From assembly GCA_902728285.1 (NCBI GenBank), contig CACVBU010000818.1, forward strand, positions 453,508 through 517,507: a stretch of 64,000 nt of DNA, given 5' to 3'. Below are positions 25,301-40,300 of this stretch, in pieces. Under the pieces are notes generated by a model. It was not told where the DNA came from and made no database searches. It saw nothing but the letters and a program-made list of their open reading frames with translations. The translations under genes were made by a program, and so were the position numbers. Origin of the DNA: Clytia hemisphaerica (lineage: Eukaryota; Cnidaria; Hydrozoa; Leptothecata; Clytiidae). Each line of letters begins with the position of its first letter. Within the stretch, counting starts at the first letter, position 1.

Positions 25301-28300
25301 AAATGTGAAAATGTTGTTGAAAAACATGCTTTAATGGTATGTTTACACGGTCGGTTAAATTTCTTCGTTCTTGTTTTGTGGAGACTCTTCTTATTTTTTC
25401 GTGAAGAAAGCCTGTGTCAATATTATAAGAGTGTTGTTTTTATGTGTTTAAATTTTTCAAGAAAAAGTAAATTTCTTGAACAAAATTTGAATCAATTTTA
25501 AAAAATTCACATAACTTCATTTTATCGAAAAAGTGTGAATTTCTTTTATTTAGAAAAAATTCTAGTCTGTAAAGTTTTTATTAAAGAAAGAGTGTCTTAT
25601 ATTCTGAGGAAAAATGAAATTGAAATTTAAAAGTTATTAACCACGTCTATAATTTGATGAATCAGCAATTGGAGAGAGAATTTGAACTTGTTCAAATTTC
25701 TTAATAACTATTCTAAAAGTTTTTTTGATCGATTTTTGAAGTGATACACATTATCACTATGGACCAGTACATGGAAGAAGTTTATCAGAGTTTTCAAAAT
25801 GCTGTCATACGCGGTTTGTTGACCATTTTTATTTACTACACGTTTATTTTATAAGAACGGTGAATTTCCATTTTATTTGCAATTTTTAACTTTCCAGGGA
25901 AAATCCTAGAATATTTTTACCGTACACGCTTTTTTTGACACTGGTGTAAATCCATTTCATCATGGATACCCGCATGGATATTCTTAACTTTTTTGGGAAA
26001 ATCATCCTAAAATATTCTTACAGCATTCTTAGGTTAGGATCCTAATTCAGACTAGATTTAACATTTTGAACATACGTCTCAAGCATAAAATGACATTTTT
26101 GTGTAAGGAGTGAGCCTTATTTGAGGGTAATTGGCAATTTATAATTGATGAAATTCTTAGCATGAGTAGCCAAATTCCATGATGGTGACATTCTTAGCAT
26201 TATTCTTAATTTTTTGGCCATTTTCATCATGAACATTCTTATATAAAAAAAGTTATTCTTATAAAAAAGCATGTGTTCTTAGGTTTTCATCCAAGTTATA
26301 GCCTAAATTCAACATCCACCACATACTGGATGCAAAAAGATGTCATTTTGAGAAATTTTCGAGCTGTTCTAGCCGTACTGAGAGGAAATTGACACTAAAC
26401 AGTTAAAAACGCTCTAAAAGATAATGTTATTCTTAGACCATGCTCGCACGTAATGATTCCGTTTCGCTCTAAAAAGAAATGAAGCCATGTTTTTGGTTGG
26501 AAGTTGAATGTAACCAGTAGAATTGCTTCATTGGTCAGCCCCGATGACCCTTCAAATCCCTTTTTTCCAGCCGCCGCCGCAACTTAAGAGTTGTTTTTTT
26601 ATTCCGATTTCCCGATCTCACTTTGATTTCTAAACTTTCTTCCGATCGGGTTGACTTTTTGGGTACTTTTAGCGTGCGTTGTCTTTACAGATCATAATGT
26701 GGTGTTTCAAGATGGCGGCTCAAGTGATAAGTCAGTGTAGTTGTACCATATTTCCAGTGTAAATCTTTTGCAAGCTTCAATTTCCGTTATTTATTTTTTT
26801 AACTCGGCAAATCAAACACAGGACTTTCATCAAGGGGATTCTCTTTCTACATCTTTTGAAGGTTTAAAGCCGTTTGCTCAAGTTTTTGTTTATGTTGAAT
26901 TTTCTGATACTTTTTATTGCTGCTTGTTATTAGTTTTTGCAATAAAAAACATATTTTTCTTGTTTGCCTCTAGAGGGGATTGATGGTGTTATAATGTTAT
27001 TGGAATTCGATAAAGTTTACAAAAGCACAGCTACTGTCTAAATTTGATAACGACTGGATGCAATCGTGCTTTTTTTGGACTTGGACGTGTTTGATAAGGC
27101 GAATCGTAAAAAATTGTTTGGTTCCCGCCATTTCTACTTTAAACAGTGGGGGTCGTTCAGTCGGTCGGTCGAAAATATTTTTCTTTTAAGAAGCAGCTAC
27201 ATCTTGTTGAAAGGGAATCCGTGTGGACTGATCCGAATTAAGAAATTGAGAAACCGTGGATAAACTGGTTTTCGGTTTACTCTCCATTAGCATGCGGCTC
27301 GCTACTTCGATTTGAAAACTTGTAAACACAGAGCGTGCAGAGGTCGACAGTGGAAATCCAGCAAAGCAGCGGAAAAGCATTCCGACTCTCCAACTCTACC
27401 TGCTGACCGTAAATCAGGGTCGGTCAGATGACGGGAACCAAATGATGACATCACATCTCCTATTATTGGACTTGCAAAATTATGACAAATGGTCTTTGGA
27501 ATTTGATCAATTATATACAGTTCTTGTTGAAATTGATCAAACTATTTTTCACGCAGTTCCGGACGCGTTTTTCTAACCTTTTCTTACCTTGGCGCACGTT
27601 TTGACTGAATGATGGAATGGAATGAATGGCGATAACAGTTTATACATATCTCTTATCAGACTTTCAGAAAGTGGACTGCAGAAAGTTATGAAAAATGGTT
27701 TCTAGAATTTAATGAATTATACCGTCAAGTTACACAACATGCACACTCTCGTCACAACTTGCACAGTCATAACAAACAGATTCATCTGGTCTTCAATTAA
27801 CATTGTTTTAAAGTTTAAAAAACACTGCCAGTGCTTGGCACAGAAGAGAGGACTCCCAGTTGAAATTAATTGCTACTCCGCTGCCCTGTTGAATTTATTT
27901 ATTGTGGTTGTGTGTTTATTCCGCCAAGGCGGTAAAGCGATCGCCCAAATTCATAGACCAATCAAAAGGGAGTTTAAATAAAAACGGGGGAAAATGAGCT
28001 TCCCTGCATAGTTATGAATTTTAAGTTTTGCTTTCGATTATCATTTGCGACCAGCAAAGTCTTCAAGATGGTTGTGTGCATGTTGTGTAACTTGACGGTA
28101 CTAAACTACAAAATTTATTTACGCAGACTGGATGCAAATTATGGTTTTCTGACCTTGCCAAATTTTGGCTTTGACTGAATAGCAGTCAGTTTTTACGTAC
28201 CTCATTGGCCTTGCAGACAACTGACAAATGGTCTCTGTAATTTGACCAAGTCTACCAAAATACAGTTCCTGTTGAAATGTTAAAAATATGAACTACGTTT

Positions 28301-31300
28301 TGCAAAGTTTTTGATGCAAATTGTGTTTTTCTGGAGTTTGCGCTTTGTGACTTAAAGTTTGTAGCTTGTTAGTTTAAAGTGTTATTGGAGTTTTATCAAG
28401 TAAAACAAAAAGTACAGTTTCTATGTATATTTGATGGATATCTTTATTTTGGTTCTGACGTTTTGGCAATTTTCTTATTTATTTCTAGATAACACTTTTG
28501 TCAGATATGGATATTGTCTACATCCAACAGAAAAAATGTATCATAACTGACTGAAATGAAATTAACAAAAAGTTTAATAACACTATGTTTCTCTTTTATT
28601 TTATAGTAATGAACTATAGCTTAATTGCTTGATGTCATAGAAACAGTGCTACAGTATACTTTGAGCTTCTCGTGGTGGGGGGGGGGGTAGGAGGAGCTCT
28701 CTTCTGTTTGTTGTAAATAATTTTAAATCAAGTTATCAAATGTTTCACATTTTGTACATTATTCAACATTTTTAGTCTACTCTGTTTGAGTGCACGTTTT
28801 TTTTATTTTAAGAAACACACTTTAAAGAAACATGAGGCTCAGAATGCCTAAAAAATAAGAAACATGCTGAGGCTGAGAATGAGAAAATAACATTTTTTAA
28901 CTTGTTTTTTTTAAACCTTCCAATCTTTGCATGAAAAATAGGCTGATTATGTCAAAAAGTTAAGAAACATGCAAGAAACATTTAAGGCTCAAAAAGCTGA
29001 TTTCTTAAGAAACATTGGGACTGCTTGGTAAAACTAGTTTCTTAAAAAAAAAACGTGTACATCTCTTACATCTGTTAACCCACTTATTAAAGCTATCTAG
29101 CTAAGCTCTATTGGCTGACCTTCCAGCCTCGACTGGTTTATTTCGCTCCGGAGGGGAACGGTAATCGTATCCTATTTATTGACGAAGACTAGGTTCCGTT
29201 GTCATACACGTTTTTTTAATAAGAACATCCAAAATTTTTTAAGCCTTCGGATGTTCTTAACTTTTTGAGTTTCAAGCCTAAAAATGTTCTTAACTTGTTC
29301 TTAACATTTTGGCCATCGAAGCCTTATGTTCTTATATAGTTTGTTCTTAAAAAAACGTGTATTTCATGATGTCATTCATTGGAGTATTCCAATAGTCTAC
29401 ACTACCATCCGCTTTCTGGTGTTTTTTTCGAGGTCAAAAATTTAAGATCATTCACTAAGATTTTCCTTACACTTACTTACTCTCAATATGCTAAATGAAA
29501 ATAAGAGCATTTTTTAGGCTAGAAAGATTTAAAAAACCCGAAAGATTAAAAAATCTGACTAATAACAAAAAAACATGTAATAAGGTTTTACTATGTTTTT
29601 TTAAACATTTATTTGGAAAAATCCCCGGAAAAATCTATATATTTGAAGATTATTGGTACCAAGTTAAGGGTGAAACACGTTTACATCGAAGCAAAAAAAA
29701 CTGGAAATTTCTGCAATTTTTAGTTTCTTAGAACATACCTTTGAAATCATGACGATACGGTTTTGTCAAATTTTTCCAAGATGAGATGTTGTCTGCAAGA
29801 CATTGACCTGAAACATAAAAAAGCATTTTTGTGAACAAACTGAGCTTTACTGGGGGATGATAGGTAATCCGTAGTTAAAAATGCTCTAAAACTGGCATTC
29901 TTAGGTTCAGATGCCAAATTTGGTGGTTGTTAATGTATTCTTGAATTTGTGTCCCAATTTCTTCATGTATGTCATAATATTCTTATATAAAAAAGCGTGT
30001 GTTATTAAGCTCAGTCTCGGCTACAATATAGATTCTTCTAAAAAACGTGTACAGAGAAATATTTACGACTTTTAGCGAGTAATATCCTCCGATAGTCGCG
30101 AGAAAGGAAAGCATTCTTCAAACGGCAAACAGATTGAGCTCAAAACCATTTTGATACTCTCAGACCGATTATCTTCTTTTCTCTATACCATCTCAAATTA
30201 TCTTATTTACTATGTAGAATTTTTCACTGTGAAGTAATTGTCTAAAATAAGTTTGCTATTCGTTTTGTATACAAACTTGCTAGATTTTTTTACGATTTTA
30301 TATCTGGAAAAATGTTCCATCCAACTGTTCAATCAATGGTGCCTTGTTTTAAATGTCTCGTTAAATTTTCTGAGTGTTTCGGTAAGCCTCTTTTGGGTGG
30401 TTTGAGGGTTATTAAGAGACCCTGTTTTGTTTTCCCCTGGATCAAAAAGACAAATCTGACACACAAAGTTGTTTCAAAGCTCATCTAGATATTGAAGTGG
30501 ATTTCTTTGATGTCAGATGGATGTTGATGTGAAATTTGGAAGTTTTCATTTTCCTTTTGGTTTTCGATAAAAAAATTTTTATTATCACCAATACCAATGA
30601 ATTGCTTGAAATTTCCACAGGAATACTTCTGTAAATTTTTTTCCAAATCAACTTGAATCGTTACCATATATGAACCTATTATTGGTAGAAGTTTTCACAC
30701 GAAAGCCTGTTGTTTCATAATGGATGATCGAGCTTTTTTCTCTATTTTTTCTTCTCTTTTTTTTGCAGCACTACAGTTTCTAGCAGGGTTTTCATTTTGG
30801 TAAATCTAGATAATTTATTTTTCAAAAGCACCGGCGTTTGGATGCGTTAATTAGAAAAACTGTTAATTCTGTTTGAATAATCGAGTTTTTGCCTTAAGTT
30901 TTCATACAGTTCGAATAATTGGGTTTTTTCTCTATTTCTCTTTTCATACAAATACCTGTTAATTCTGTTTGGATAATCGATTTTTTTTCTTTTTCAGCAC
31001 CAATGGTGGCTGGCGATTCTTCAGATGACGAAACAGACGACGAAGACAATGGAACGCAATGGGGTCGCGTGAAAAAAGATATTATCGTTGGTGAAGAAGA
31101 AGGTAAACAAGTTTCCGTACAAAAGCCTCTTCTTTTTGTTTGGGTAACTAAGGAAAAAAGTTGATCGTTAGTGAAGAAAGTGAAAATGTTTCTTTTCAAA
31201 AGTCTCTTGTTTTTGTTTGGGTAACTAAGGAAAATATGTGATCTTTAGGGAAAGTGAAAACTTTCTATTCAAAAGTCTCTGGTATTTTTAAATGGTATTA

Positions 31301-34300
31301 AAAACTTAACTCCAGCAATTTCTGACCTTTTATACAGGTCTCTACAGTCCATCGGCTGCACCTCCATCGCCCACTCAACATGTTCCAGTTTTGGGCGGTC
31401 CATTTTCCGCCCTCATTTCAAGTATGTGGCCACAGGAAACACTAGGACAATGTCAGCAGGTCTGTAAACATTTTTTGAATTGTTCTTATACGAAAGGCTC
31501 TTGTTTTTGTTAGGGTAATCGAGATTTTATGTATTTGACCCTAGAGTATTTAAATAACTCTAAATACACAGTTCCTTTTCTATGAATACGAGCGCTGCGG
31601 CCCTTATTTATTTCACAATAAAATGACTGGAGCTTTAACTATTATTAAATAACAAGATTACCTTACTTCATTTTGTTTCTTTCTTTTCACGTTAGACGGA
31701 AGATTCAGGCGTGCACCCGGAATGTGAATACGATGAATTCGGCTCCCGTATAGATAGAAGTAAGACACCTCATTTTCATTTCGACTTTTTTATTTTCCAC
31801 TGAAATTTGACTATCTCACTTGATTGGGCCTCTTCCTTCCTTCTATTATAATTCTGCTTTGGAAATAACATATTTCCCATAACAGATATCTTATTCAAAA
31901 CACTAGATAGATAGAGCTTCTCTTCCATGATTGAAGAAAATTAATGCACCATCTTTGATCGTTTTCTGATAATGTTCTTTCATGAGGCCAAAGTTCGGTG
32001 CCGGCAATTTGGTCGATCAAGACAAATAACTAACATGGCGCGAACCAAGTAGATGAGAGAAATGTGTCGAACTGTGGTCTCTACTCTGGTCTTCTTTTCG
32101 CATAGCCCTAACATTAAACTTAAGACTTACGACCTTAGGATCTCACGATCTAAAAGCTCAAGAATGTTTCAATAAGGCTGAGAATAAAGCCTGGAAGCCA
32201 CTTAACCCCTCCCAAATCCAATGAACAAAATGGAAGTACTGAAACTGCAATTCCCTTTAAATTCTGAAAAACGTCAGAATACCCGAAATTGCTTGGCGAC
32301 GATATAGTGTGCTTTATATAGGATATATGTGTTCTTTTTCTCGGAATAACGCTGACTAATTCATAATTTCGTTTTATTTTTCATACAGGTCAAGAGGAGG
32401 ACACAGAAGAGGACCCCGATCCATTGACGTGTGTGGCGTCAGAGGACCCCACGGCCCGTTTTAAATGGATCGCATATATCGAATCAATACAGAAAGGTGT
32501 GGTCGGCGATTTGACCTGGGATAAGGTGAGGAGACATCTTGATCTTATGATGTGTTAAAACATTTCCCTTGTTTTCCCCTCGTAACGGTTATATGTTATT
32601 GGTTGAATAAATCTTCACATAAGGTTCTATTGTAGAGAACAGACGTCCATTTGTCAATGTTTTAACGTCTTTTTGCCTATTGAGCACGTGCTTTTGAATT
32701 GCAACTAGAACCGCGAGTCTTTGGTATCTTATCCGCCTTTTTTACGCCGTCCCTTATGAGAGAGATGAGAGAGAGATGAACCATCCCATCAGGGGAACTG
32801 GCCTAGAAAATAAACTAAAAATATTAGAATATTCTAGGAAATCACTACGCTAGAAATGTTGGTAAAAATAAAATAGTAGCTAAAAATTTCAATTTCAAAT
32901 ATTAAACATATCATACACCAATTACACCATTTAGCACACCATTCCAGACAATTCTATCCAGTGCCATATCATACCAATCAACAATATCAACATTAACTTT
33001 TCTTAGAGCTTTATAAATGCCTCGGCCATATGTAAATTCCGGGGCTCCTTTTGGACGACGGAAAAAATCGAGCTTCAGCATAATTTAGGGTCGGGGTGTA
33101 AAAGGGGCAGACGTAAAAAGGGACGATAAGGTGGTAATAAATGTCGTGAAATGTTTTTTTATTTTTTGCAGGTCGATCGATCACTTGAACGAACGGACAA
33201 ACTGAAAGAATTAGTCTATAACGGAATTCCACACAGCATGAGAGTACATGTAAGAAAATGATGATAGACATTCTTTGTTTACGGTAAAAGTAATGTCATT
33301 AACACCATATATAGGTTCACTGCATTGACCTTTTACACTGGGCACAGTTTCTCGATCCCGGCTAACCAAATCTTTATGGTCAGAGTTTTTTAAAAGGTGG
33401 TACCCAAAATATAGTGCTTTTCAATGCTGGGGGAAAAAAATGTTTAGATGAGAAATTTTATTGAATTACAAATTGACCCACATTGAAAAGTGCTACCGTT
33501 AGAGCACCACTTTTCTAAAAAATTCGATCAAAAATGACAGATATAGACTGGTCCAGGGTATATAAAGGTCACTGGTATAACGTAGGAATTTTTAGCCGCC
33601 ATCATTTAGTGAGATCTCTCCTATCTGTTTTCGTATCACTTAAAGGTTTTATTTTTACATTAGTGTTCCCGTGTCATATCAGACACATATTTCATATCAG
33701 GACAGTGTCTATTGTTATATTTTGCAAAAAAGTGCTATTCTTTTCCTCTTTCTGGCCAATCTTGCTCCACATCCGTTTCAATCCAACGTGAAAGAGCTTG
33801 CGAATTAAAATTTTAAAACAAAACCTTTAGATTACAAATCATTTCTTCATTATTTTCAGCTATGGCCAAGATTATCAGGTGCTTTGAAGAAGAAACATGA
33901 ATCAGAAATCTCTTATAGGGTGAGTTGAAAAGTTGACAGAATGTTTTTATATGGTTTTTGCTTTGGGTAATCCGACTCCTTCAATTATTTTCAATCGAGA
34001 TATTTTAATAACGGAATACATGGTTACATATAAGAACCAGATTATAGAACCAGTGGTTTTGGCTGAAGTTTGGCTTCCATTTTTCAGCTGAAAAAATGTT
34101 TTGTTCCTAAGTATTTAATTTTTTCTATATTCAAGAGCTAAATCTGGGTCATTTTTTAATTTAATCATCCACCCTCGAATTGCTGTCAATTTGCTCTTGA
34201 AATAAGGTAAGAGTCTCATGCTCTTAAAAGAAAAACAAACGAGTTATGGTTTTTCCTTTCTAGAAAATCGTCAAAAAATCGGAGGACGAGGATTCGCTTA

Positions 34301-37300
34301 TTCTTAGTCAGATCGAGAAAGATTTATGTCGTACCATGCCTAGCAACGCTTGTTTCCAAGACCTCAACAGTATCGGAATCGGGAAACTAAAACGGATTCT
34401 GTTATCGGTTGCTTGGTTATATCCCGATATTGGATATTGTCAAGGGATGGGAATGGTAAAAATTTGGGGAAATCGGGAAGAATGAATGTTTTTAACGGTT
34501 GTGCTCATTATTGATTATTTTCGATAAGAATAGGGGTTTGTATTTTTTGTGGGACAACTTTTTTGTTGAAAATTATTCTGTAAACAATCAATAACTCGAT
34601 TTATGTTTTTCAGTCCGCAAGCTCTTATGAATACTTCTCTTCAAAGCTTGAGTAGATTTACGTCCCCTGTTGTTTTACATTTGACTCGTGAATGTTTGAC
34701 CCGACTATTTTTTGTTCACTTAGTTTTAAATCTTTCATTTTCATTCTGATCATCTTCGCAGATTGCGGCATCTTTATTACTGTTTGTGGAAGAAGAGACG
34801 ACATTTTGGATCATGGTGGCTATCATTGAAGATCTCCTTCCTTCGTCATATTTCTCCTCCACGCTGATTGGTGTTCAGGTGGGTTACAGGAAATTATCTA
34901 CATAACCCAAGCGTTGAAATGTAATCGATAGCGGCGGCATTGATCGGAGCTTTATGCTTAATTTAAAAAATACGTGTTTTTTCCTTGATGTAATTAAAGG
35001 ATCTTTCTACTCTTTTCAAGCTTTTGCGTAATTTGTGGTCTAAGTCTAAGGAATCTCTAAAATATGTTTTCGACGATTTTTTCACTGAACTTCGTTCCTA
35101 ACTTAGTGTTTTAAAGTCATAAGCAGACTCCCATCAAAACATGTTTCTTGAAAGTCTAAGTTGTTTTATTCACATCTAACAGCCCGATTAACTTTACAGG
35201 TTGACCAGAGGGTGTTACGACAGTTAATAGCTAATTACATGCCATCGTTGGATGACGCTATGAAGGAACACGATATAGGTATGATATCAATTAAATTTTT
35301 AGTCTTCATTACCTCCTATGTTGCCTCAATCATTTACCGCTAAAATATTTTTCTTTAAAATTTGACTGGATCATGCAAAGCCCCTTATTTCAATTTTTAT
35401 CGCAGAAAAATTCATTAAGCTCTACCAAATCCATTTGCTTGACAGGTCTGTATAATGTTTCATACTTTCACAGTGCTAGAGTAGTATAGCTTGGTGACTT
35501 GACCCTCCTAAAATAAAAAAGTCCAACAGTTTTAAGCCCCTTCGCTTTATAACAAGCTTCGAGTAAAAAAAATGAAGACCTTTTACATAGCGCCTGTCTA
35601 CTAAACCGCCCCTGGCCGCCACACAATTGATTACATTCACATGGTTAACATTCTTTAAGAAGCTTGACGGTGATTCCATTTTCCATTTAGAAATTTCGTT
35701 GATCACTTTACATTGGTTTTTGACAGCCATGGCTAGCGTTCTTCAACACAAGGTACCTATCTATTTACGTTTTATCTGTGTACAAAAGTTGAGTCTTAAT
35801 AACTTACTGACTTTTCTGGCCTATTATTCATTACTTTATGAAAAAAAAATGTTCCCAATTTAGGAATGTAGTGTTGAGCTGTACTGTGAATACACTGAGC
35901 TTCTTGTTTCGGGCAACTCACTCAAACTGAGGCCACCTTTCTTGTTACTTTTCGCAAGCGCTAACGCTGATTTTGAAATGTAATCGTCAATTGTGCAAAA
36001 TTACTCGAATCTGATTGGTTTAAGGGAGTGCGATTGATTTTTAAATATCATAATTTGTATCCGTCCTTCGGACTCGTGCAAATCTTCTCCTTTGTTACTC
36101 GTGATCCTAAACATTACAATTACTAGTATAAATCAGATCCCTACTGAAAGTGCTTTTTATAACTAGGATATTTTCTTTCTTTTCGACATTTAGGTTTTAC
36201 TACGAGTATGGGATATTTTCTTCTACGAAGGATCAATCGCATTATTTAAACTCACTTTGGGCATGATGAAATATAAGGTAATAATAATTTTTTAATTAGC
36301 TAATGAAACAAATACTTTTTAATACATGTTTTTGACTTTAGCCGCCAATTGCCGCGGGGACACTTTTTGTCTCTTTACCACCCTAATCTCGTATCAGTCT
36401 TTTTGTCCCCACATAAATACAAACACGTGCGACTACAGTCTAAAAGGTGTATAGCCAATGAAGTATAAGCCCGAAGGGCTAGAAGTCAATCTCCTTGGTA
36501 GGATTAGAAGCCAACAAATCCTATCAAAGTTGCGCGGCCTTGAGCGGCTCGCCTGGTTTTTACACAAATGACAGATTGAAACTAAAATTTACCGCTAAAT
36601 TTCGAAAAAATATCAATCGTAAACAAAGGAATTGCTAGATTCAATCTGTCGTCAAAAATGCTTTTTAAGGCTTTACTTTTTCTTGCCTGAGAAAGGTTAG
36701 AGATTGAACTCTAGCCCTTCGGGCTTTAAACTCAATAGCTTTGTTTGTTATTTGTTCTTAGTCAGGTACATTTTGATTTTCACTTTCACTTTTCACATTC
36801 ACTCTCATGATTTGAGACTCATGTCGTCACATTTGTCGTAACTCTGATTTTTTTCGTAACTCGGGTTTTCAGATCCTCTACTACAGTAATCTCAAAAATC
36901 AAATTTTTTCTGTTTTTTTAAGGAGAAAGCGTTGTCATCGTTAGAGAATTCAGCGCAAATCTTCAACCTGTTGTCTGATCTACCTGGCGAAATTACAGAT
37001 GTAGAACTACTGTTGGAGGTACCAAAAGTTTAGTACTGTGGAGTCTCCATAACTCGAACACGCACGGCGAACACAATGTTTTTTTGGTTTTGGGATTTCG
37101 AGTTATAGAGTGAGGCTTATAAGGCATTGTTAAGTGAAGGGACCATATAACTTGTTCGAGTTGTTCGAGTTAAACAGACTCTGCTATAGTTTAATTGATA
37201 CTTTCCTTGAAATTTTAACAATATTTAGCAACTGTTTGATCTTGGCCAGATAAAGTTAGACGCTTTGAGAATCGGGTTCAAAGGACAGTACCGGTCATAA

Positions 37301-40300
37301 AAAATTTAACAACCTACAATTGAACACTATACCATCGTATTATGATACAATGACTTACCCACGGGAAATGCAGAATCTGATACCGAGTTAATTTAACTGG
37401 TCCAATCAGCATCTAGCCAGTGCCAGTACCTCCATCGTCGTAGACTTACGTTCCCTGGGTAATGAAAAAGCGGTGGTCGTCCTATACAAGCTATTAAAAG
37501 TCACTATGATCATTGAAAACGTTTGATTTATAATTTTTTTCTTTTACCATTCCCAGTACTCAGAGAAAGCATCCGCGTCTTTAACAAACATCATTTTGGA
37601 AACACATCGCAAGAAACATTACGCTTTTTTATTGGCGGAGGCGAACAACCGACAAGACGCTATCAATAATAACAATCAAGAAGTATGTTGATCATTTTTG
37701 TCCTTCTAAAATGTTTTATGTATCAGCCTATCCATTCCCTCTTTCATAAGGTACCGGATGTTTCGAAAAAGTGTACTAATTTGAATTAAGATTGTGAGAA
37801 ATAAAAAAACGCTGTAAATCTAAACTTTTCAACAACAACTTAAATTTCGAGCTATCAAACTTAAAATTTGCTTCACTTGTTCAAAAGTTATGAAGAAAAT
37901 CCGAAAAAATTCTCTTTCGAAAAAGCGTAATTTTTGAGATAAAAGAGGGATCAAATTTAGTTTTCTCACAACCTCACTTCAAACTTTTACACTTATTTTG
38001 AAACACCTGGTATATTGGAAGAAAAGCGACCGTAAAAGGTAAAGATTCAGCTACGGGGGGTTCAATCCCTAGCCGGGTCATAACAAAGGGTTATGGACAT
38101 GTTTTTTTTTTACTGTACCAAAATGCCGATTTTCAACCAACCCGGTTCAAATCGGCACTAACAGAGACAGCTGAACCCTTTCTTATCGTTATTCAAAAAT
38201 AAGAAAATAGATTAGTTGCTCTGTCATACTTTTTGTCCGATCTTAATAGCTTTTATGGAAGTTAAGATATCGCTTGTTGAATCCGGAGTATTTCAGGATG
38301 AAAAAAATCATAGTCTATTTCGGATTTATAAAGTCGGCTCTATATTTGGCTTTTGTCGTGTCCAATTTATATACGAAACTTATATCAGGGTGTAGCTAAA
38401 GGGTTGAATTTTCACATCGACCTCTTTTTTTTGGAAAAAACCGGAGGAAAATGGGATCAAATTGATCATTTTTGAAATCTAGGTGCTAATTCTAATCGTA
38501 TATATCTTCCTGACAAGTCTATCTATCGGGGAAGTGATTTGAGATTTTTGTTTAGTTGAAAGAAAGGAACGAACTAAAGAAAACGGGAATTGTTAAAATG
38601 AGTGAAAAATGATTAAAAAAGTCGTGATGATTGTTTTGATCATAACTCACTCCGGCCTTTTAAAAAATTACTCCTCAGGCTATCTTATGATTTTAGGCTA
38701 CCTCAGGCTGCCTCAGGAATGCATAGAAACCTCCTCAGGACCGAATAATGAGTCATGGAGTGAGATATGATCCAAAACACTCCATGATTAATTAATCCTG
38801 AAATACTCCGAATTTTGAAGTTTCAAATAGCTCATTTTAAAGCCCTTCCCAAATTTCAATACATATCAAAATTTTGGGAAAATTCATCATGCGAATGACG
38901 AAATAATTAAAATAAAGTGATTTTCACGATTTTCGAAAACCTGATTTTGGTACAGTAAAAAAAAAACATGTCCTTATGCCTCTCTCTTTAATGCTCGGCA
39001 ATTTCAGAGAAGGTTCAAGGGAGGTAGTTGATTAATCCAGGGATAAAGAGTGGCGCCCTCATCTACCTACCAGACTTAATTACTACATGGAAAGAATATC
39101 CATTTGGGCAATATGCCAATTCGAATGTATAACTATAATAGAAGGTCTACGAAAGATTCTTTCCCTTTTTACAAAAAGTACTTATTTTTGATTTGGAATT
39201 TTTTTTGCTTCTTTCTTTCAGATCTTACGTCGCACAGCGCGTCCAAGTAAGCGAACGTGGGTCAATACGATGTACAACATTGGACAACATGTGTACCTAA
39301 ATAACCTCTTGTGTGGTACTGGTAGAAGTAAGACAATTAACTACTATCTCTTTATAGGTTTCAGAGAGATATTGCTTTGTTACAAAATTGTTTCCACTAT
39401 GGAAGCAAACGTTTGATTTATATTAGGTCATTTCACGGTCGAAGTTAATCATGGGTAATCAGGACTGATTGCGCCCCTATAACGGCGTTGGTTAAACGCC
39501 AAGACGTAGAAAACTTTAGAGCAACAGAAAGTCTTCAGAGGGTGGTGGTCCTGTTTACCCATGATTCCATGATTCGAACGTGAAATGGCCTATAAGGAAA
39601 ATTAAGGAAAATTAAATTCGAACGTTCTCTTCTATAATGATGGATTTTCATCTAACCGTTACGAAACTTCGCCTGACCTAACAAACGTCTTTACGAAACC
39701 TAATTTTTTGACAAATGTTTTTTGAAAGTCTTGTTCCTATCTACGAACTTCACAAACTTGCAAGCATTTCTTTGAAAAGGTAATACTAGATTGGTCCTTT
39801 TGCCTTTGACCCCTTACCGAAAGGTTGTGGGCGGAACTAAAATTGACCTTCCTAACGAGGTCACCTTTCCCGTTGCTTTGCCCTAGGGAACAGGCCGTTG
39901 GGTTGATCTTTTGAAAAAGGTTTGGAGGGGGGGGGGGTAAAATTTCAGTCATAAAACGTCTAAAAACGTTTCCTTGTCTTATGTGTAAAATTCGATGGGT
40001 AGGTATAAAAAGTATAACTTGTTTAAAAAAGAAAGTTTTGGATTTTCTTCAACGTTTAGGTAACATGATGCACCTACCGATGAAAGCAAAGAACGTGTCA
40101 CAAACAGAAACCATCATCGAACTTCGTGAATCTATACTTCTCATCGCAAGACATTTTGATTTCCGTGGCACGAAGACTGTAAGTGGTGAAAATGTCATTC
40201 AGGAGTTGTATGAAGAAGCTTAGTTTCCTATAATCAAGGTCGACATATTTGAGATTTTTGAAAAATTTAACGTTTTCAGAATTTTTAAAGTTTGGGCGAG

